From NCBI RefSeq assembly GCF_001705515.1, contig NZ_MDJS01000001.1, positions 930,001 through 994,000 of the forward strand: 64,000 nt of DNA, read 5' to 3'. Source of the stretch: Mucilaginibacter sp. PPCGB 2223. GTDB lineage: Bacteria; Bacteroidota; Bacteroidia; Sphingobacteriales; Sphingobacteriaceae. Below, piece by piece: positions 25,558-33,605 of this stretch. The position numbers and the translations under genes were made by a program. How positions within the stretch are numbered: the stretch's first letter is position 1; each line of letters starts with the position of its first letter. The notes under the pieces are model-generated. The model was not told the DNA's origin, made no database searches, and saw only the letters and a program-made list of their open reading frames with translations.

Positions 25558-25977
25558 ATGAAACGTCTTTTCTTCCTTTTGTTGTTACTGTTACCATTTT
25601 TACCGAAAGCACAAACTGTAACTGTAACCAAACACGCCAATACTGCGCTTAATTTTAAAGCTATCGATGTGGAACCGCAGTTTCCAGGCGGCGCTAAAGC
25701 ATTCAATAAATACCTGTCGAAAAATGTAATTTACCCTGTAAATGCTTCATCGCAGGAAATGAACGGCTCTGTTACGTTGGCGATGGCCATTGAAAAAGAC
25801 GGCACTATAACCGATATCAAAATCATCAACGGACTGTCGGAAGTGATGGACCGCGAAACTATACGGTTAATGGCCGCATCGCCAAAATGGAAACCCGGTA
25901 TGCAGCGTGGGCAGCCTATACGCGTACGCTATACTTTCACTATCAACTATGCTTTAATCGGCGATAAGCGGAGTTAA
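25558..25977 (+). CDS. secreted single TonB_C domain protein
   Basis: A 139-residue protein with a signal peptide (KRLFFLLLLLLPFLPKAQ) and one TonB C-terminal-like domain (FPGGAKAFNKYLSKNVIYP; GSVTLAMAIEKDGTITDIKII; ASPKWKPGMQRGQPIRVRYTFTI). It starts 5 nt after the two-domain protein and closely resembles its second domain, so it probably arose by duplication. There is no ExbB/ExbD-interacting anchor, so it is unlikely to be a complete energy transducer. Confidence 0.85.
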   Translation: MKRLFFLLLLLLPFLPKAQTVTVTKHANTALNFKAIDVEPQFPGGAKAFNKYLSKNVIYPVNASSQEMNGSVTLAMAIEKDGTITDIKIINGLSEVMDRETIRLMAASPKWKPGMQRGQPIRVRYTFTINYALIGDKRS

Positions 25978-26016
25978 AATTTTTTTGGTGAAAACATATT
26001 GTTCGTATCAAAACGT

Positions 26017-26024
26017 TATATTTG
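26017..26024 (+). promoter_or_regulatory. -7 box upstream of small membrane protein gene
   Basis: TATATTTG, a perfect TAnnTTTG, 85 nt upstream of the ATG at 26110. A TTG with 15-nt spacing (25999-26001) is a weak -33 candidate. Confidence 0.4.
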
Positions 26025-26109
26025 ATATAATCAATTACAACCCCGATAAGCCATCGCTTATACATCCCTGACTCACCGGAGGTTCATACTATTAATAAAA
26101 CCATTAATT

Positions 26110-26343
26110 ATGAACAAAACAGGCATTTATCTGATGATAGCCGCGGTGGTTATCATTCTCATCGGACGCTTAACATTTCAAAATCTGGTGTATGTTAATG
26201 CGGTCGATTCCAACACTTTTACAGTTTACATTAACGGGATCAAGTCGTTCCCATGGCCCGATTTTATTGGCCTGGTCATGTTCATGTCGGGCCTGGTAAC
26301 CGTTATTGCGCCACCACGCGAAAAAGGACACGTTTATCCTTGA
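26110..26343 (+). CDS. small two-helix membrane protein
   Basis: A 77-residue protein with two hydrophobic segments (IYLMIAAVVIILIGRLTF and DFIGLVMFMSGLVTVIA) separated by a short polar loop. No family is recognised. It is probably an inner-membrane hairpin. It is an isolated gene with its own -7 box and a bidirectional terminator 20 nt after the stop. Confidence 0.7.
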   Translation: MNKTGIYLMIAAVVIILIGRLTFQNLVYVNAVDSNTFTVYINGIKSFPWPDFIGLVMFMSGLVTVIAPPREKGHVYP

Positions 26344-26362
26344 TTGAATAAGTAAATAACAA

Positions 26363-26395
26363 AAAAGCCGTCCCGGATTAATCAGGACGGCTTTT
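26363..26395. terminator. bidirectional terminator
   Basis: AAAAGCCGTCC (26363-26373) and GGACGGCTTTT (26385-26395) form an 11-bp stem with A-run on one side and T-run on the other. It serves the small membrane protein gene (+) and rpmA (-). Confidence 0.9.
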
Positions 26396-26421
26396 AAAAT
26401 TTGTTTTAACTGCCGGTTATT

Positions 26422-26865
26422 TTACTCGGCAGCTGGAGTCTCTTCTGCTTTATCGGCAGCAGGCTCAACTTTTTCTTTCTTTGCTTTTGGAGCTTTTGCT
26501 GCTGGAGCAGCTTCTTCCGCAGCGGGTGCAGCCTCAACAACCGGAGCTTCAGCTTTAGGTGCTTTTTTTGCAACAGCCTTGGGAGCTTCTTCAACAGCTA
26601 CAGGTTGTGCAGCGAAAGGGATAACCGATACATAAGAGCGGTTATCAGCTTTCTTTTTGAAAACTACAGTACCATCGATCAAAGCAAATAAAGTATGATC
26701 TTTACCGATACCTACGTTTTTGTCCGGGTTGTGCGGGGTACCACGCTGACGAACGATAACGTTTCCTGCAATAGCTGGCTGACCGCCGAAAATTTTTATA
26801 CCCAAACGCTTGCTATGTGACTCGCGACCGTTTTTGGAACTACCGGCCCCTTTTTTGTGTGCCAT
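26422..26865 (-). CDS. rpmA: 50S ribosomal protein L27 with extended C-terminus
   Basis: Ribosomal protein L27 near the peptidyl-transferase centre. The first ~85 residues are canonical ([56 protein letters not shown]). The protein is 147 residues instead of about 85-92: a tail of about 60 residues rich in Ala, Lys, Glu and Pro ([13 protein letters not shown] and similar) follows. The tail is low-complexity and probably disordered. It is the second gene of the rplU-rpmA operon. Confidence 0.96.
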   Translation of the reverse strand: MAHKKGAGSSKNGRESHSKRLGIKIFGGQPAIAGNVIVRQRGTPHNPDKNVGIGKDHTLFALIDGTVVFKKKADNRSYVSVIPFAAQPVAVEEAPKAVAKKAPKAEAPVVEAAPAAEEAAPAAKAPKAKKEKVEPAADKAEETPAAE

Positions 26866-26912
26866 GTTTTATATTTTTTATGAGACCTTAACAGGTTCTC
26901 GGAGGTTAATAA

Positions 26913-27221
26913 TTATAAAGATATACCTGTGATCTCTATTTTAGTGAATTGCTGACGATGACCGTTTTTCTTTTTGTAACCTTTTCTCCTTTTCTTTTTG
27001 AAAACGATTACTTTATCACCTTTTAAATGAGACACGATCTTAGCAGTAACTTTGGCACTTTTCAAATCGGCTCCCAATTTGAATTTGCCATCGTTTTCGG
27101 CTAACAATACTTTGTCAAATTCAATACTAGCGCCCTCATCTCCCTGTAAACGGTGTACAAAGATCTGCTGGTCTTTTGCAACTTTAAATTGCTGTCCGGC
27201 TATACTTACTATTGCGTACAT
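26913..27221 (-). CDS. rplU: 50S ribosomal protein L21
   Basis: A 102-residue ribosomal protein that binds 23S rRNA with L20. [20 protein letters not shown] is the conserved N-terminus, and [21 protein letters not shown] the basic C-terminal motif. It precedes rpmA by 47 nt, the usual order, and has its own perfect promoter 35-65 nt upstream. Confidence 0.97.
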   Translation of the reverse strand: MYAIVSIAGQQFKVAKDQQIFVHRLQGDEGASIEFDKVLLAENDGKFKLGADLKSAKVTAKIVSHLKGDKVIVFKKKRRKGYKKKNGHRQQFTKIEITGISL

Positions 27222-27255
27222 TATTGTTAATTATTTAGTTATTTAAAATGAGGTG

Positions 27256-27286
27256 CAAATATAGAGCTTTGTTTTTCAAAAAGCAA
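27256..27286 (-). promoter_or_regulatory. promoter of rplU-rpmA
   Basis: On the minus strand TTG (27284-27286) is followed after 20 nt by a perfect -7 box TATATTTG (27256-27263), within the 17-23-nt range known for Bacteroidota promoters. Confidence 0.75.
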
Positions 27287-27332
27287 GCGAATTTTGGTTT
27301 TACTGTTGAAACGCTTAAATGTTGCAGTGTTT

Positions 27333-27367
27333 GTCTTGAATCTTGATTCTGCTTCCTGGCTCTCTTA
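27333..27367. repeat. degenerate 7-bp-period array
   Basis: GTCTTGA, ATCTTGA, TTCTGCT, TCCTGGC, TCTCTTA: five consecutive heptads with core nTCTn(G). The first two are nearly identical and later units drift. It lies between the 166-residue hypothetical and the rplU promoter. Confidence 0.5.
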
Positions 27368-27375
27368 TTTCTTTC

Positions 27376-27873
27376 CTATCTTCTCTCCGCTTCATCCAGC
27401 CGGCTTTGTATCTCCTTAATCAGGCGTTGAGCGGCATCTTTTAGTTCGGGCTTGCCATCAAAAGCCGCATCAAACATCACGGTTTTAGTTTTGCGCTGAT
27501 ACTTAAACTGAATCAGGTAGTGCGGAGCCTTATTAAAGCCTATCTCCATACTGTCGAAACCAATCCTCGAAGGAAAGTTCCAGAACCCCAGGTCGGCGGC
27601 TTTCCGATGCAGATACAGTAAATCGTCGTTATTTAGTTTCAGGTGCTTTTTAATCAATGAATCGCGTTTATCCAGGTATTGATAATTACCTGTTCGCGAA
27701 TTGTACTTATTGATCAGCGAATCGCCCAGGCCATAATTAAGCGTAATGGATTCAAACTCGGCAAATTTATACGGTGCGTTCTTGATCATCATACCATAGT
27801 AGTAAAAACAATACAGCAAGAAAGGTAAGATGATGCTGACCAGCAGAAATATTTTTTTGGCTCTTAATGACAT
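27376..27873 (-). CDS. hypothetical protein with N-terminal membrane helix
   Basis: A 165-residue protein starting MSLRAKKIFLLVSIILPFLLY, one N-terminal membrane helix with an exported remainder. The frame is open 7 codons further up. The domain (ITLNYGLGDSLINKYN, DLLYLHRKAADLGFWNFPSRI, HYLIQFKYQRKTKTVMFDAAFDGKPELKDAAQRLIKEI) is of unknown function. It is followed on its strand by a 7-bp-period array and rplU. Confidence 0.75.
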   Translation of the reverse strand: MSLRAKKIFLLVSIILPFLLYCFYYYGMMIKNAPYKFAEFESITLNYGLGDSLINKYNSRTGNYQYLDKRDSLIKKHLKLNNDDLLYLHRKAADLGFWNFPSRIGFDSMEIGFNKAPHYLIQFKYQRKTKTVMFDAAFDGKPELKDAAQRLIKEIQSRLDEAERR

Positions 27874-27955
27874 GAACAGGAAATTGAAACGCAAAAGTAA
27901 AAATTAAAAAACAACGGGGATTTAGAAGTTAAAATAAATTCCTCAGTTTCCAGAG

Positions 27956-29344
27956 CTAATTACTGATAACTTTTTCATCCAGTTCGCCTTCCCACTTGCT
28001 CACTACCGCGGTAGCCATGGCATTGCCTAAAACGTTGGTTGCCGAGCGCCCCATATCCAGCAGCGGGTCGATGCCAATAAGCAGGGCCAGGCCAGCCTCT
28101 GGTATGTTGAATGTGGCGATGGTACCTGCAATTACCACCAGCGAAGCGCGCGGAACACCCGCTATACCCTTGCTGGTGAGCATCAGTATCAATAACATGG
28201 TAATTTGCTGACCGAAAGACAATGGGATATTATAGGCCTGGGCAATAAAAAGCGAAGCAAAAGTCATGTACATCATCGAACCATCCAGGTTAAAGGAGTA
28301 GCCTAAAGGCAGAACAAAACTTACAATCTTATCTTTACAGCCAAATTTTTCGAGTTCGATCAGCACCCGCGGGTAAGCGGCCTCGCTGGTTGAGGTACTA
28401 AAGGCGATCAGTATGGCATCCTTGATATTATTAACCAGTGTGAATACCCTGCCGCTTAAAACCAGGTAGCCTACAAAAATGATCACCAGCCATAAAATGA
28501 ACAAGCCCGAATAAAATTCAGTGATAAACACCGCATAAGTTGATAAAATGCCCAAGCCCTGTTTGGCCACGATGGCTGTTATGCTACCGAAGACGGCCAG
28601 TGGCGCCAGCGCCATTACATAGCCGGTTATCTTCATAATGACGTGCGCTATGGCATCCATCGCTTTGATCACGATCTTACCCTGCTCTCCTATCGCAGCC
28701 GTAGCCACGCCAAAAAACAAAGCGAATACCACGATCTGCAATATCTCGTTATTGGCCATCGATTTAAAAAAGCTATCGGTAAAAAAGTGATCGAGAAAGG
28801 TTTCTAACGATAGCGCCGATTTTTTGATATCGGTACCCAAATGGCTATCGGGCAATGGGATATGCATGTGACTGCCCGGTTGATAAAGATTTACCAATAT
28901 CATACCTAACAATAGGGATACAAGCGTAGCGCTGATGAACCACAACAGGGTTTTACCGCCAATGCGACCAACCGTACTTATATCGCCAACTTTAGCTACG
29001 CCGACTACCAGTGTAGTAAACACCAACGGCGCTACGATCATTTTGATTAGCGACAGAAACTTTTTGCTCAGCAAAGTAAACGGTTCCAGTTTCGACTCGC
29101 GTGCATCCGTATTTTCGGTACGTATTTTTACTTGTCCCGATCGTAATACTTTTAAAGCCCTATAATTCGCGCTGGTCGTATCCTTTATCTGTACCAGTTG
29201 ATTATCGAGCGTTTTAATGCTTACTTCGGCCGCTGACAGTTTATCGTTATAAGGTTTGATAACAGTACCATTATAAATGTATCCGGCTATTACACCGGCA
29301 ATTAAGGCGATAAAAATATAGAGAGCGAGTTTGTTTTTAACCAT
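27956..29344 (-). CDS. dicarboxylate/amino acid:cation symporter (DAACS family)
   Basis: A 462-residue member of the GltP/DctA family, which cotransports acidic amino acids or C4-dicarboxylates with Na+ or H+. The core has MIVAPLVFTTLVVGVA (TM3), the serine-rich hairpin TSTSEAAYPRVL, YSFNLDGSMMYMTFA with the N-x-D/T ion-binding motif, GIAGVPRASLVV, and DPLLDMGRSATNVLGN. It differs from short relatives by about 65 polar residues between TM1 and TM2 (VIKPYNDKLSAAEVSIKT to TENTDARESKLE), predicted to be periplasmic. The ATG at 29344 (MVKNKLALYIF) is preferred over upstream ATG 29386. Confidence 0.93.
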   Translation of the reverse strand: MVKNKLALYIFIALIAGVIAGYIYNGTVIKPYNDKLSAAEVSIKTLDNQLVQIKDTTSANYRALKVLRSGQVKIRTENTDARESKLEPFTLLSKKFLSLIKMIVAPLVFTTLVVGVAKVGDISTVGRIGGKTLLWFISATLVSLLLGMILVNLYQPGSHMHIPLPDSHLGTDIKKSALSLETFLDHFFTDSFFKSMANNEILQIVVFALFFGVATAAIGEQGKIVIKAMDAIAHVIMKITGYVMALAPLAVFGSITAIVAKQGLGILSTYAVFITEFYSGLFILWLVIIFVGYLVLSGRVFTLVNNIKDAILIAFSTSTSEAAYPRVLIELEKFGCKDKIVSFVLPLGYSFNLDGSMMYMTFASLFIAQAYNIPLSFGQQITMLLILMLTSKGIAGVPRASLVVIAGTIATFNIPEAGLALLIGIDPLLDMGRSATNVLGNAMATAVVSKWEGELDEKVISN

Positions 29345-29468
29345 GTGCGATTTTAATTGGATCACGAAAATATAACAAAATTTCAATTATCAATGTTAGT
29401 AGTTTACCATAATCAAACTTAAAACTATTGAGCACATATAATAAAATCATTACTTTGCCAAAGTATTT

Positions 29469-29996
29469 ATGAGCATTACCCAATACGGTTTACAGGAAAT
29501 AAAGAAAGAACTGCAGCACCTCGACGATAAGCAGGCAGCTTTGCTCTTGCTGCGCATGGCACGGTACAAAAAAGAGAATAAAGAGCTGCTGGCTTACTTG
29601 CTTTTTGATGCCGGTGATGAATTGGCTTTCGCCGAAAATTTTAAGCATGAGATTGGCTTAATGATGAGCCAGGTGCCTTTGCGCAGCTATGATGCTGCCA
29701 AGCTTTTACGGAAAGTATTGAAAACAACCAATAAATACATCAAATTTACCGGCTCGAAACAGGTTGAAGCCGAATTACTGCTCACCTTTTGCCGTAATTA
29801 CCTGGATTATGTGGACAGGCGCACTTCATTTAAACCTTTGCGGACAATTCTGACCAAGCAACTGGAAAAGGTTAAGAAAGCGATAGACAAGCTGCATGAG
29901 GACCTGCAGTTTGATTATACTGCCGAATTTGATGCCTTAGTGGCCGATGCCGAAAAACGTTTGCCCTGGTTTCATAAAAACGAATTAACGTTGTAA
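29469..29996 (+). CDS. conserved hypothetical alpha-helical protein
   Basis: A 175-residue, all-helical soluble protein (MSITQYGLQEIKKELQHLDD) I do not recognise by name. It is rich in Leu/Lys with repeated hydrophobic heptads, including RMARYKKENKELLAYLLFDAGDE and TILTKQLEKVKKAIDKLHEDL, so it may dimerise or bind a partner protein. A weak -7 element (TTACTTTG) lies 10 nt upstream. It precedes an ECF sigma gene by 44 nt on the same strand. Confidence 0.7.
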   Translation: MSITQYGLQEIKKELQHLDDKQAALLLLRMARYKKENKELLAYLLFDAGDELAFAENFKHEIGLMMSQVPLRSYDAAKLLRKVLKTTNKYIKFTGSKQVEAELLLTFCRNYLDYVDRRTSFKPLRTILTKQLEKVKKAIDKLHEDLQFDYTAEFDALVADAEKRLPWFHKNELTL

Positions 29997-30040
29997 CAAT
30001 TAATAACTGCACCAGTCTAAGAAATATAATTTAACTGTAC

Positions 30041-30538
30041 GTGACCAATAAAGAGGCGGCATTTAAGCAAATTTTCGAGGCCAATTCAAAAAAGATATTC
30101 CATTTGTGCTATGGTTATACCGGCGACGACGATGCCGCGAACGACCTTTTGCAGGAAACTTTTTTGAAAGTATGGCAAAACCTCGAAAAGTTCAGGAACC
30201 AGGCCATGATCTCGACCTGGATATACCGCATCGCTGTAAACACCTGCCTTACCTACCTACGATCAGAAAAACGACAAGCAAAAGACGAGCTGACCCCTTT
30301 TATCGCTGAAACCAAAATAGACGAAGTAAGCGAAAAAAATGAGCAGGTGGCTTTGCTGTATAAATGTATATCGAAACTGGATGAATCGGAAAGAATTATT
30401 ATCACCATGGTTTTAGATGAAATGCCATACCCGGAAATAGCAGAAATATCGGGTATATCCGAAGGTAACCTGCGGGTTAAAATTCATCGCATTAAACAGA
30501 AGTTGACAGATTTATATAACCACTATGAAAGACTTTGA
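30041..30538 (+). CDS. ECF-type RNA polymerase sigma factor
   Basis: A 165-residue sigma factor starting with GTG at 30041 (TNKEAAFKQIFEANSKKI). Region 2 is HLCYGYTGDDDAANDLLQETFLKVWQNLEKFRNQAMISTWIYRIAVNTCLTYLRSEKR, and region 4 is KLDESERIIITMVLDEMPYPEIAEISGISEGNLRVKIHRIKQKL. The next gene, overlapping by 14 nt, encodes a four-helix membrane protein that is probably its partner or antagonist. This is the second ECF locus in the window. Confidence 0.92.
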   Translation: MTNKEAAFKQIFEANSKKIFHLCYGYTGDDDAANDLLQETFLKVWQNLEKFRNQAMISTWIYRIAVNTCLTYLRSEKRQAKDELTPFIAETKIDEVSEKNEQVALLYKCISKLDESERIIITMVLDEMPYPEIAEISGISEGNLRVKIHRIKQKLTDLYNHYERL

Positions 30539-31118
30539 GCATTTGATGACGGTTTGGCAAAACCAACCCGTAAAGGAGCAGCTTTCGGTGGATGAGGCTC
30601 TTAAGCAGGTAAAAAAAGGGATGGGCAGCCTTAGCCGTAAGTTGATGTGGGGGATTGTGGCTATGATAGTGGCTATAGTAAACGCCTTTGTTATTTTATT
30701 TTTTATGGTGTTCCAGTCGTGGGTGACTTATGTAGGCATACTTATTATGCTGATACCGATGGTTACTTATGTGGTAATGATGTTTCGCGATTACCGGTTA
30801 ATACATCGCCGCGATGTTACCGTTAACCCGACCGATTACCTGCAAAGCCTGAAAGAATACAAAAAGAACCGTGCAGTTCTGTACGGGAAACTATATTACT
30901 CTTATATCGTGCTGCTCAGCATTGGCCTGGCATTATACTTTTTAGAAGTATTGAATGATGCTACGCTGACAGGAAAAATAGTGGTTTACACATTAACCGC
31001 AGTATGGTTCCTGATCTGCACATTTTACCTCAAGGACCGCATTGTAAAAAATGAAGAGGAAAAGATCAACCTGATTGTTGAGCGTTTGGAACGTTTGAAA
31101 GATCAGTTTGCGGTATAA
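30525..31118 (+). CDS. membrane protein, putative partner of ECF sigma factor
   Basis: A 197-residue protein with a short cytoplasmic N-terminus (MKDFEHLMTVWQNQPVKEQLSVDEALKQVKKG) and four membrane helices (MWGIVAMIVAIVNAFVILFFMVF, TYVGILIMLIPMVTYVVMMF, YSYIVLLSIGLALYFL, IVVYTLTAVWFLICTFYL). The 14-nt overlap with the sigma gene implies translational coupling. It has no zinc anti-sigma motif; an anti-sigma role is inferred from context and the soluble N-terminal segment. Confidence 0.8.
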   Translation: MKDFEHLMTVWQNQPVKEQLSVDEALKQVKKGMGSLSRKLMWGIVAMIVAIVNAFVILFFMVFQSWVTYVGILIMLIPMVTYVVMMFRDYRLIHRRDVTVNPTDYLQSLKEYKKNRAVLYGKLYYSYIVLLSIGLALYFLEVLNDATLTGKIVVYTLTAVWFLICTFYLKDRIVKNEEEKINLIVERLERLKDQFAV

Positions 31119-31121
31119 GAT

Positions 31122-31187
31122 AGTCTTGAGTCGAGAGTCCTGAGTCAGGAGTCGAAAAGGACTCAAGACTAAAGACTCCGGACTTAG
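31122..31187. repeat. 7-bp-period array AGTC/GACT with inverted arms
   Basis: AGTC occurs at 31122, 31129, 31136, 31143 and 31150, and GACT at 31160, 31167, 31174 and 31181: nine units at exactly 7-bp spacing in two opposed blocks. AGTCTTGAGTC (31122-31132) is the exact reverse complement of GACTCAAGACT (31160-31170), and TCCTGA-G-TCAGGA forms an inner palindrome. It lies between convergent genes but has no T-run. Confidence 0.8.
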
Positions 31188-31193
31188 AACTAA

Positions 31194-32663
31194 TTAACGT
31201 GTATAATTCGGCGCTTCTTTGGTTATCGTAATATCGTGTGGGTGCGATTCGCGGATTCCAGAAGCCGTAATGCGCACAAACTGTGCTTTTTGTAATGCTT
31301 CGATATCTTTAGCGCCGCAGTAACCCATACTGGCGCGTAAACCGCCTACATACTGATACATTACTTCGGCCAAAGTACCTTTGAACGGTACACGGCCAAC
31401 GATGCCTTCTGGAACCAATTTCTTGATATCATCCTCAACATCCTGAAAATAGCGGTCTTTTGATCCCTGTTCCATTGCCTCAATCGAACCCATACCTCGG
31501 TATGATTTAAATTTACGGCCTTCGTAGATGATAGTTTCGCCTGGCGACTCTTCCACACCGGCAAATAACGAACCTGCCATTATGGTACTTGCTCCTGCAC
31601 CGATAGCTTTGGCAATGTCACCTGTATGCTTAATCCCGCCATCGGCAACTACCGGTATGCCTGTGCCCTGCAGGGCCTTAGCGCATTCGTAAACTGCATA
31701 TAACTGCGGTACACCTACACCGGCTATAATACGGGTGGTACAGATAGAACCCGGGCCAATACCTACCTTGACAGCATCGGCACCTGCATCGGCCAATGCC
31801 CTGGCTCCTGCGCCGGTGGCTACGTTGCCCACCATTACCTGTAATTGAGGATATTTGGCTTTTACCTCTTTCAGTTTATCAATAACGCCCTTGCTATGGC
31901 CGTGAGCGGTGTCTATCGTAATAACATCCACCCCGGCTTTTACCAGGGCATCTACCCTGTCTAAAGTATCGGCAGTAACGCCAACTGCGGCGCCTACGCG
32001 TAAACGGCCGTGCTCATCCTTGCAAGCTGCAGGGTAATTTTTAAATTTCTGGATATCTTTAAAAGTGATCAAACCACTCAGGCGCCCGTCTTTATCTACT
32101 ACCGGCAGTTTCTCGATTTTATAGTTCTGCAATATTTCCTCGGCTTGTACTAAAGTAGTTCCTTCGGGTGCGGTTACCAGGTTATCTTTCGTCATTACTT
32201 CGGTAACCGGCTTAGCCATTTGTTTTTGAAAACGCAGATCGCGATTAGTAAGGATACCTTTTAGTTTCCTGTCGCCATCAATAACCGGTATGCCGCCGAT
32301 TTTATATTCTTTCATTATTTTAAAGGCATCGGCTAAAACGGCGGTTTCCAACAAAGTAACCGGATCCTGTATCATCCCGCTTTCCGAACGTTTTACCTTG
32401 CGCACCTCATCAGCTTGTTGCTGTATGCTCATGTTTTTGTGCAGCATACCAATACCACCTGCCTGGGCAATGGCGATAGCCAGTTGCGACTCGGTAACGG
32501 TATCCATAGCGGCCGAAACAATAGGCACATTGAGCCTGATGTTACGGGTTAAAAAGGTACTGGTATTTACTTCGCGCGGCAACACTTCCGAGTAAGCCGG
32601 GAGCAGTAAAACATCATCGTAAGTTAAACCTTCGGAAACGAATTTGGCGGGATCGAGTGACAT
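31194..32663 (-). CDS. guaB: IMP dehydrogenase
   Basis: Oxidises IMP to XMP with NAD+, the committed step of GMP synthesis. The 489-residue protein has the core TIM barrel split by a CBS-domain pair (about residues 95-215: [36 protein letters not shown]). The catalytic loop is [15 protein letters not shown] with Cys308, and the phosphate-binding and flap segments [17 protein letters not shown] and [10 protein letters not shown] are intact. The gene is monocistronic with a perfect -7 box 33 nt upstream. Confidence 0.97.
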   Translation of the reverse strand: MSLDPAKFVSEGLTYDDVLLLPAYSEVLPREVNTSTFLTRNIRLNVPIVSAAMDTVTESQLAIAIAQAGGIGMLHKNMSIQQQADEVRKVKRSESGMIQDPVTLLETAVLADAFKIMKEYKIGGIPVIDGDRKLKGILTNRDLRFQKQMAKPVTEVMTKDNLVTAPEGTTLVQAEEILQNYKIEKLPVVDKDGRLSGLITFKDIQKFKNYPAACKDEHGRLRVGAAVGVTADTLDRVDALVKAGVDVITIDTAHGHSKGVIDKLKEVKAKYPQLQVMVGNVATGAGARALADAGADAVKVGIGPGSICTTRIIAGVGVPQLYAVYECAKALQGTGIPVVADGGIKHTGDIAKAIGAGASTIMAGSLFAGVEESPGETIIYEGRKFKSYRGMGSIEAMEQGSKDRYFQDVEDDIKKLVPEGIVGRVPFKGTLAEVMYQYVGGLRASMGYCGAKDIEALQKAQFVRITASGIRESHPHDITITKEAPNYTR

Positions 32664-32696
32664 GGCAAATGAGATTATGTTTTCTTATTTGCCGGG

Positions 32697-32704
32697 CAAA
32701 GATA
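32697..32704 (-). promoter_or_regulatory. -7 box of guaB
   Basis: CAAAGATA on the plus strand, TATCTTTG on the minus strand, perfect consensus, inside the recurring string GGCAAAGATA, 33 nt before the ATG. Confidence 0.6.
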
Positions 32705-32715
32705 GGTTTTTTTAT

Positions 32716-32743
32716 GGAAAATATGAAATGGAAGATGGAATAT
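32716..32743. repeat. degenerate 7-bp-period array
   Basis: GGAAAAT, ATGAAAT, GGAAGAT, GGAATAT: four consecutive heptads with core GGAAnAT, 11 nt upstream of the guaB -7 box. Confidence 0.55.
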
Positions 32744-32801
32744 GTGTCGATTTAATGTCTCTGCTAAATAAAATCTTAAATTAGGGTCAAATACTAAACT
32801 C

Positions 32802-33530
32802 ATGAAGTTGACTTATTCTATTTTGCTATTGATGTTATGGATACCGCTTTATGGACAGACTAATCAGGGAAAGACGAATAAGCTCAATATAGATCAGTAT
32901 GATTACAGCAAGATATGGACCCATACTGATAATCAGGTTATTTTTGGCTTTATTGGGAATAACCACCAGCGTATACGGGTGAAGTTTATTACCGTAAGCC
33001 GCGATCCAAACGATATGGGACTTTACAATATTACCGGTAAAACTATGGTGAAGGGGAACATCTGCGATTTTACGGGAACGATTACTATTGCTGCTTTTAG
33101 CAAATACTCAAAAGCGTCGTATGGCGTGGATAATGAATACAAAAATAAGGTTAAGGCTCAATATGGTTTGACCGGATTGTATACGTTCTATGAAGATAAA
33201 ACACAAAAGCATGTCGGCGTATTTAAGGGTAGCGTTAAAACCAATTTTTATGTCGACAGAAAAGATCAGGTACATTATGATGACATTGATCTTAATGCAG
33301 ACGGTTTTACCAACAATGAATTTGTAGGTATATGGACAAGTTATGATGGTAAAATAACCAAAATATGCAATTGGGGCGATTACCGGATACCTAATGCCGG
33401 GAGTTTTGATCACGGAGCCGGAGAATTTGGGCCAAATACCAAGGATGTTTCTTTGGGCTGGCAGAGTTATATTGATCAGTTTAAATCTGCGGAAGCAAAA
33501 AAAGAAGAGCAACGCACATGGTGGAAGTAG
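32802..33530 (+). CDS. secreted hypothetical protein
   Basis: A 242-residue protein with a signal peptide (MKLTYSILLLMLWIPLYGQ). No family is recognised. The mature part is beta-rich (RIRVKFITVSRDPN, GLYNITGKTMVKGNICDFTGTITI, GLTGLYTFYEDKTQKHVGVFKGSVKTNFYVD) and ends in a charged helix (YIDQFKSAEAKKEEQRTWWK). Repeated Gly/Tyr strands suggest a beta-barrel or calycin-like fold. It is divergent from guaB, with a 7-bp-period array between. Confidence 0.75.
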   Translation: MKLTYSILLLMLWIPLYGQTNQGKTNKLNIDQYDYSKIWTHTDNQVIFGFIGNNHQRIRVKFITVSRDPNDMGLYNITGKTMVKGNICDFTGTITIAAFSKYSKASYGVDNEYKNKVKAQYGLTGLYTFYEDKTQKHVGVFKGSVKTNFYVDRKDQVHYDDIDLNADGFTNNEFVGIWTSYDGKITKICNWGDYRIPNAGSFDHGAGEFGPNTKDVSLGWQSYIDQFKSAEAKKEEQRTWWK

Positions 33531-33560
33531 TTTTTATCACCTGTTAAGTTTATATTAATT

Positions 33561-33592
33561 TGTACATCCGCACATTTTCGCATTTGCACATT
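33561..33592. repeat. degenerate 8-bp-period array abutting a promoter
   Basis: TGTACATC, CGCACATT, TTCGCATT, TGCACATT: four contiguous 8-bp units with core (T/C)GCACATT, ending 2 nt before the -7 box of the NUDIX gene. Confidence 0.65.
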
Positions 33593-33594
33593 GT

Positions 33595-33602
33595 TATCTT
33601 TG
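33595..33602 (+). promoter_or_regulatory. -7 box of NUDIX gene
   Basis: TATCTTTG, perfect consensus, 3 nt before ATG 33606, which would leave no untranslated leader. Confidence 0.55.
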
Positions 33603-33605
33603 AGC

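Noticed and set aside
31122..31187. CRISPR array
   Set aside because: Units are 7 bp with no spacers of 25-40 bp and there are no cas genes.
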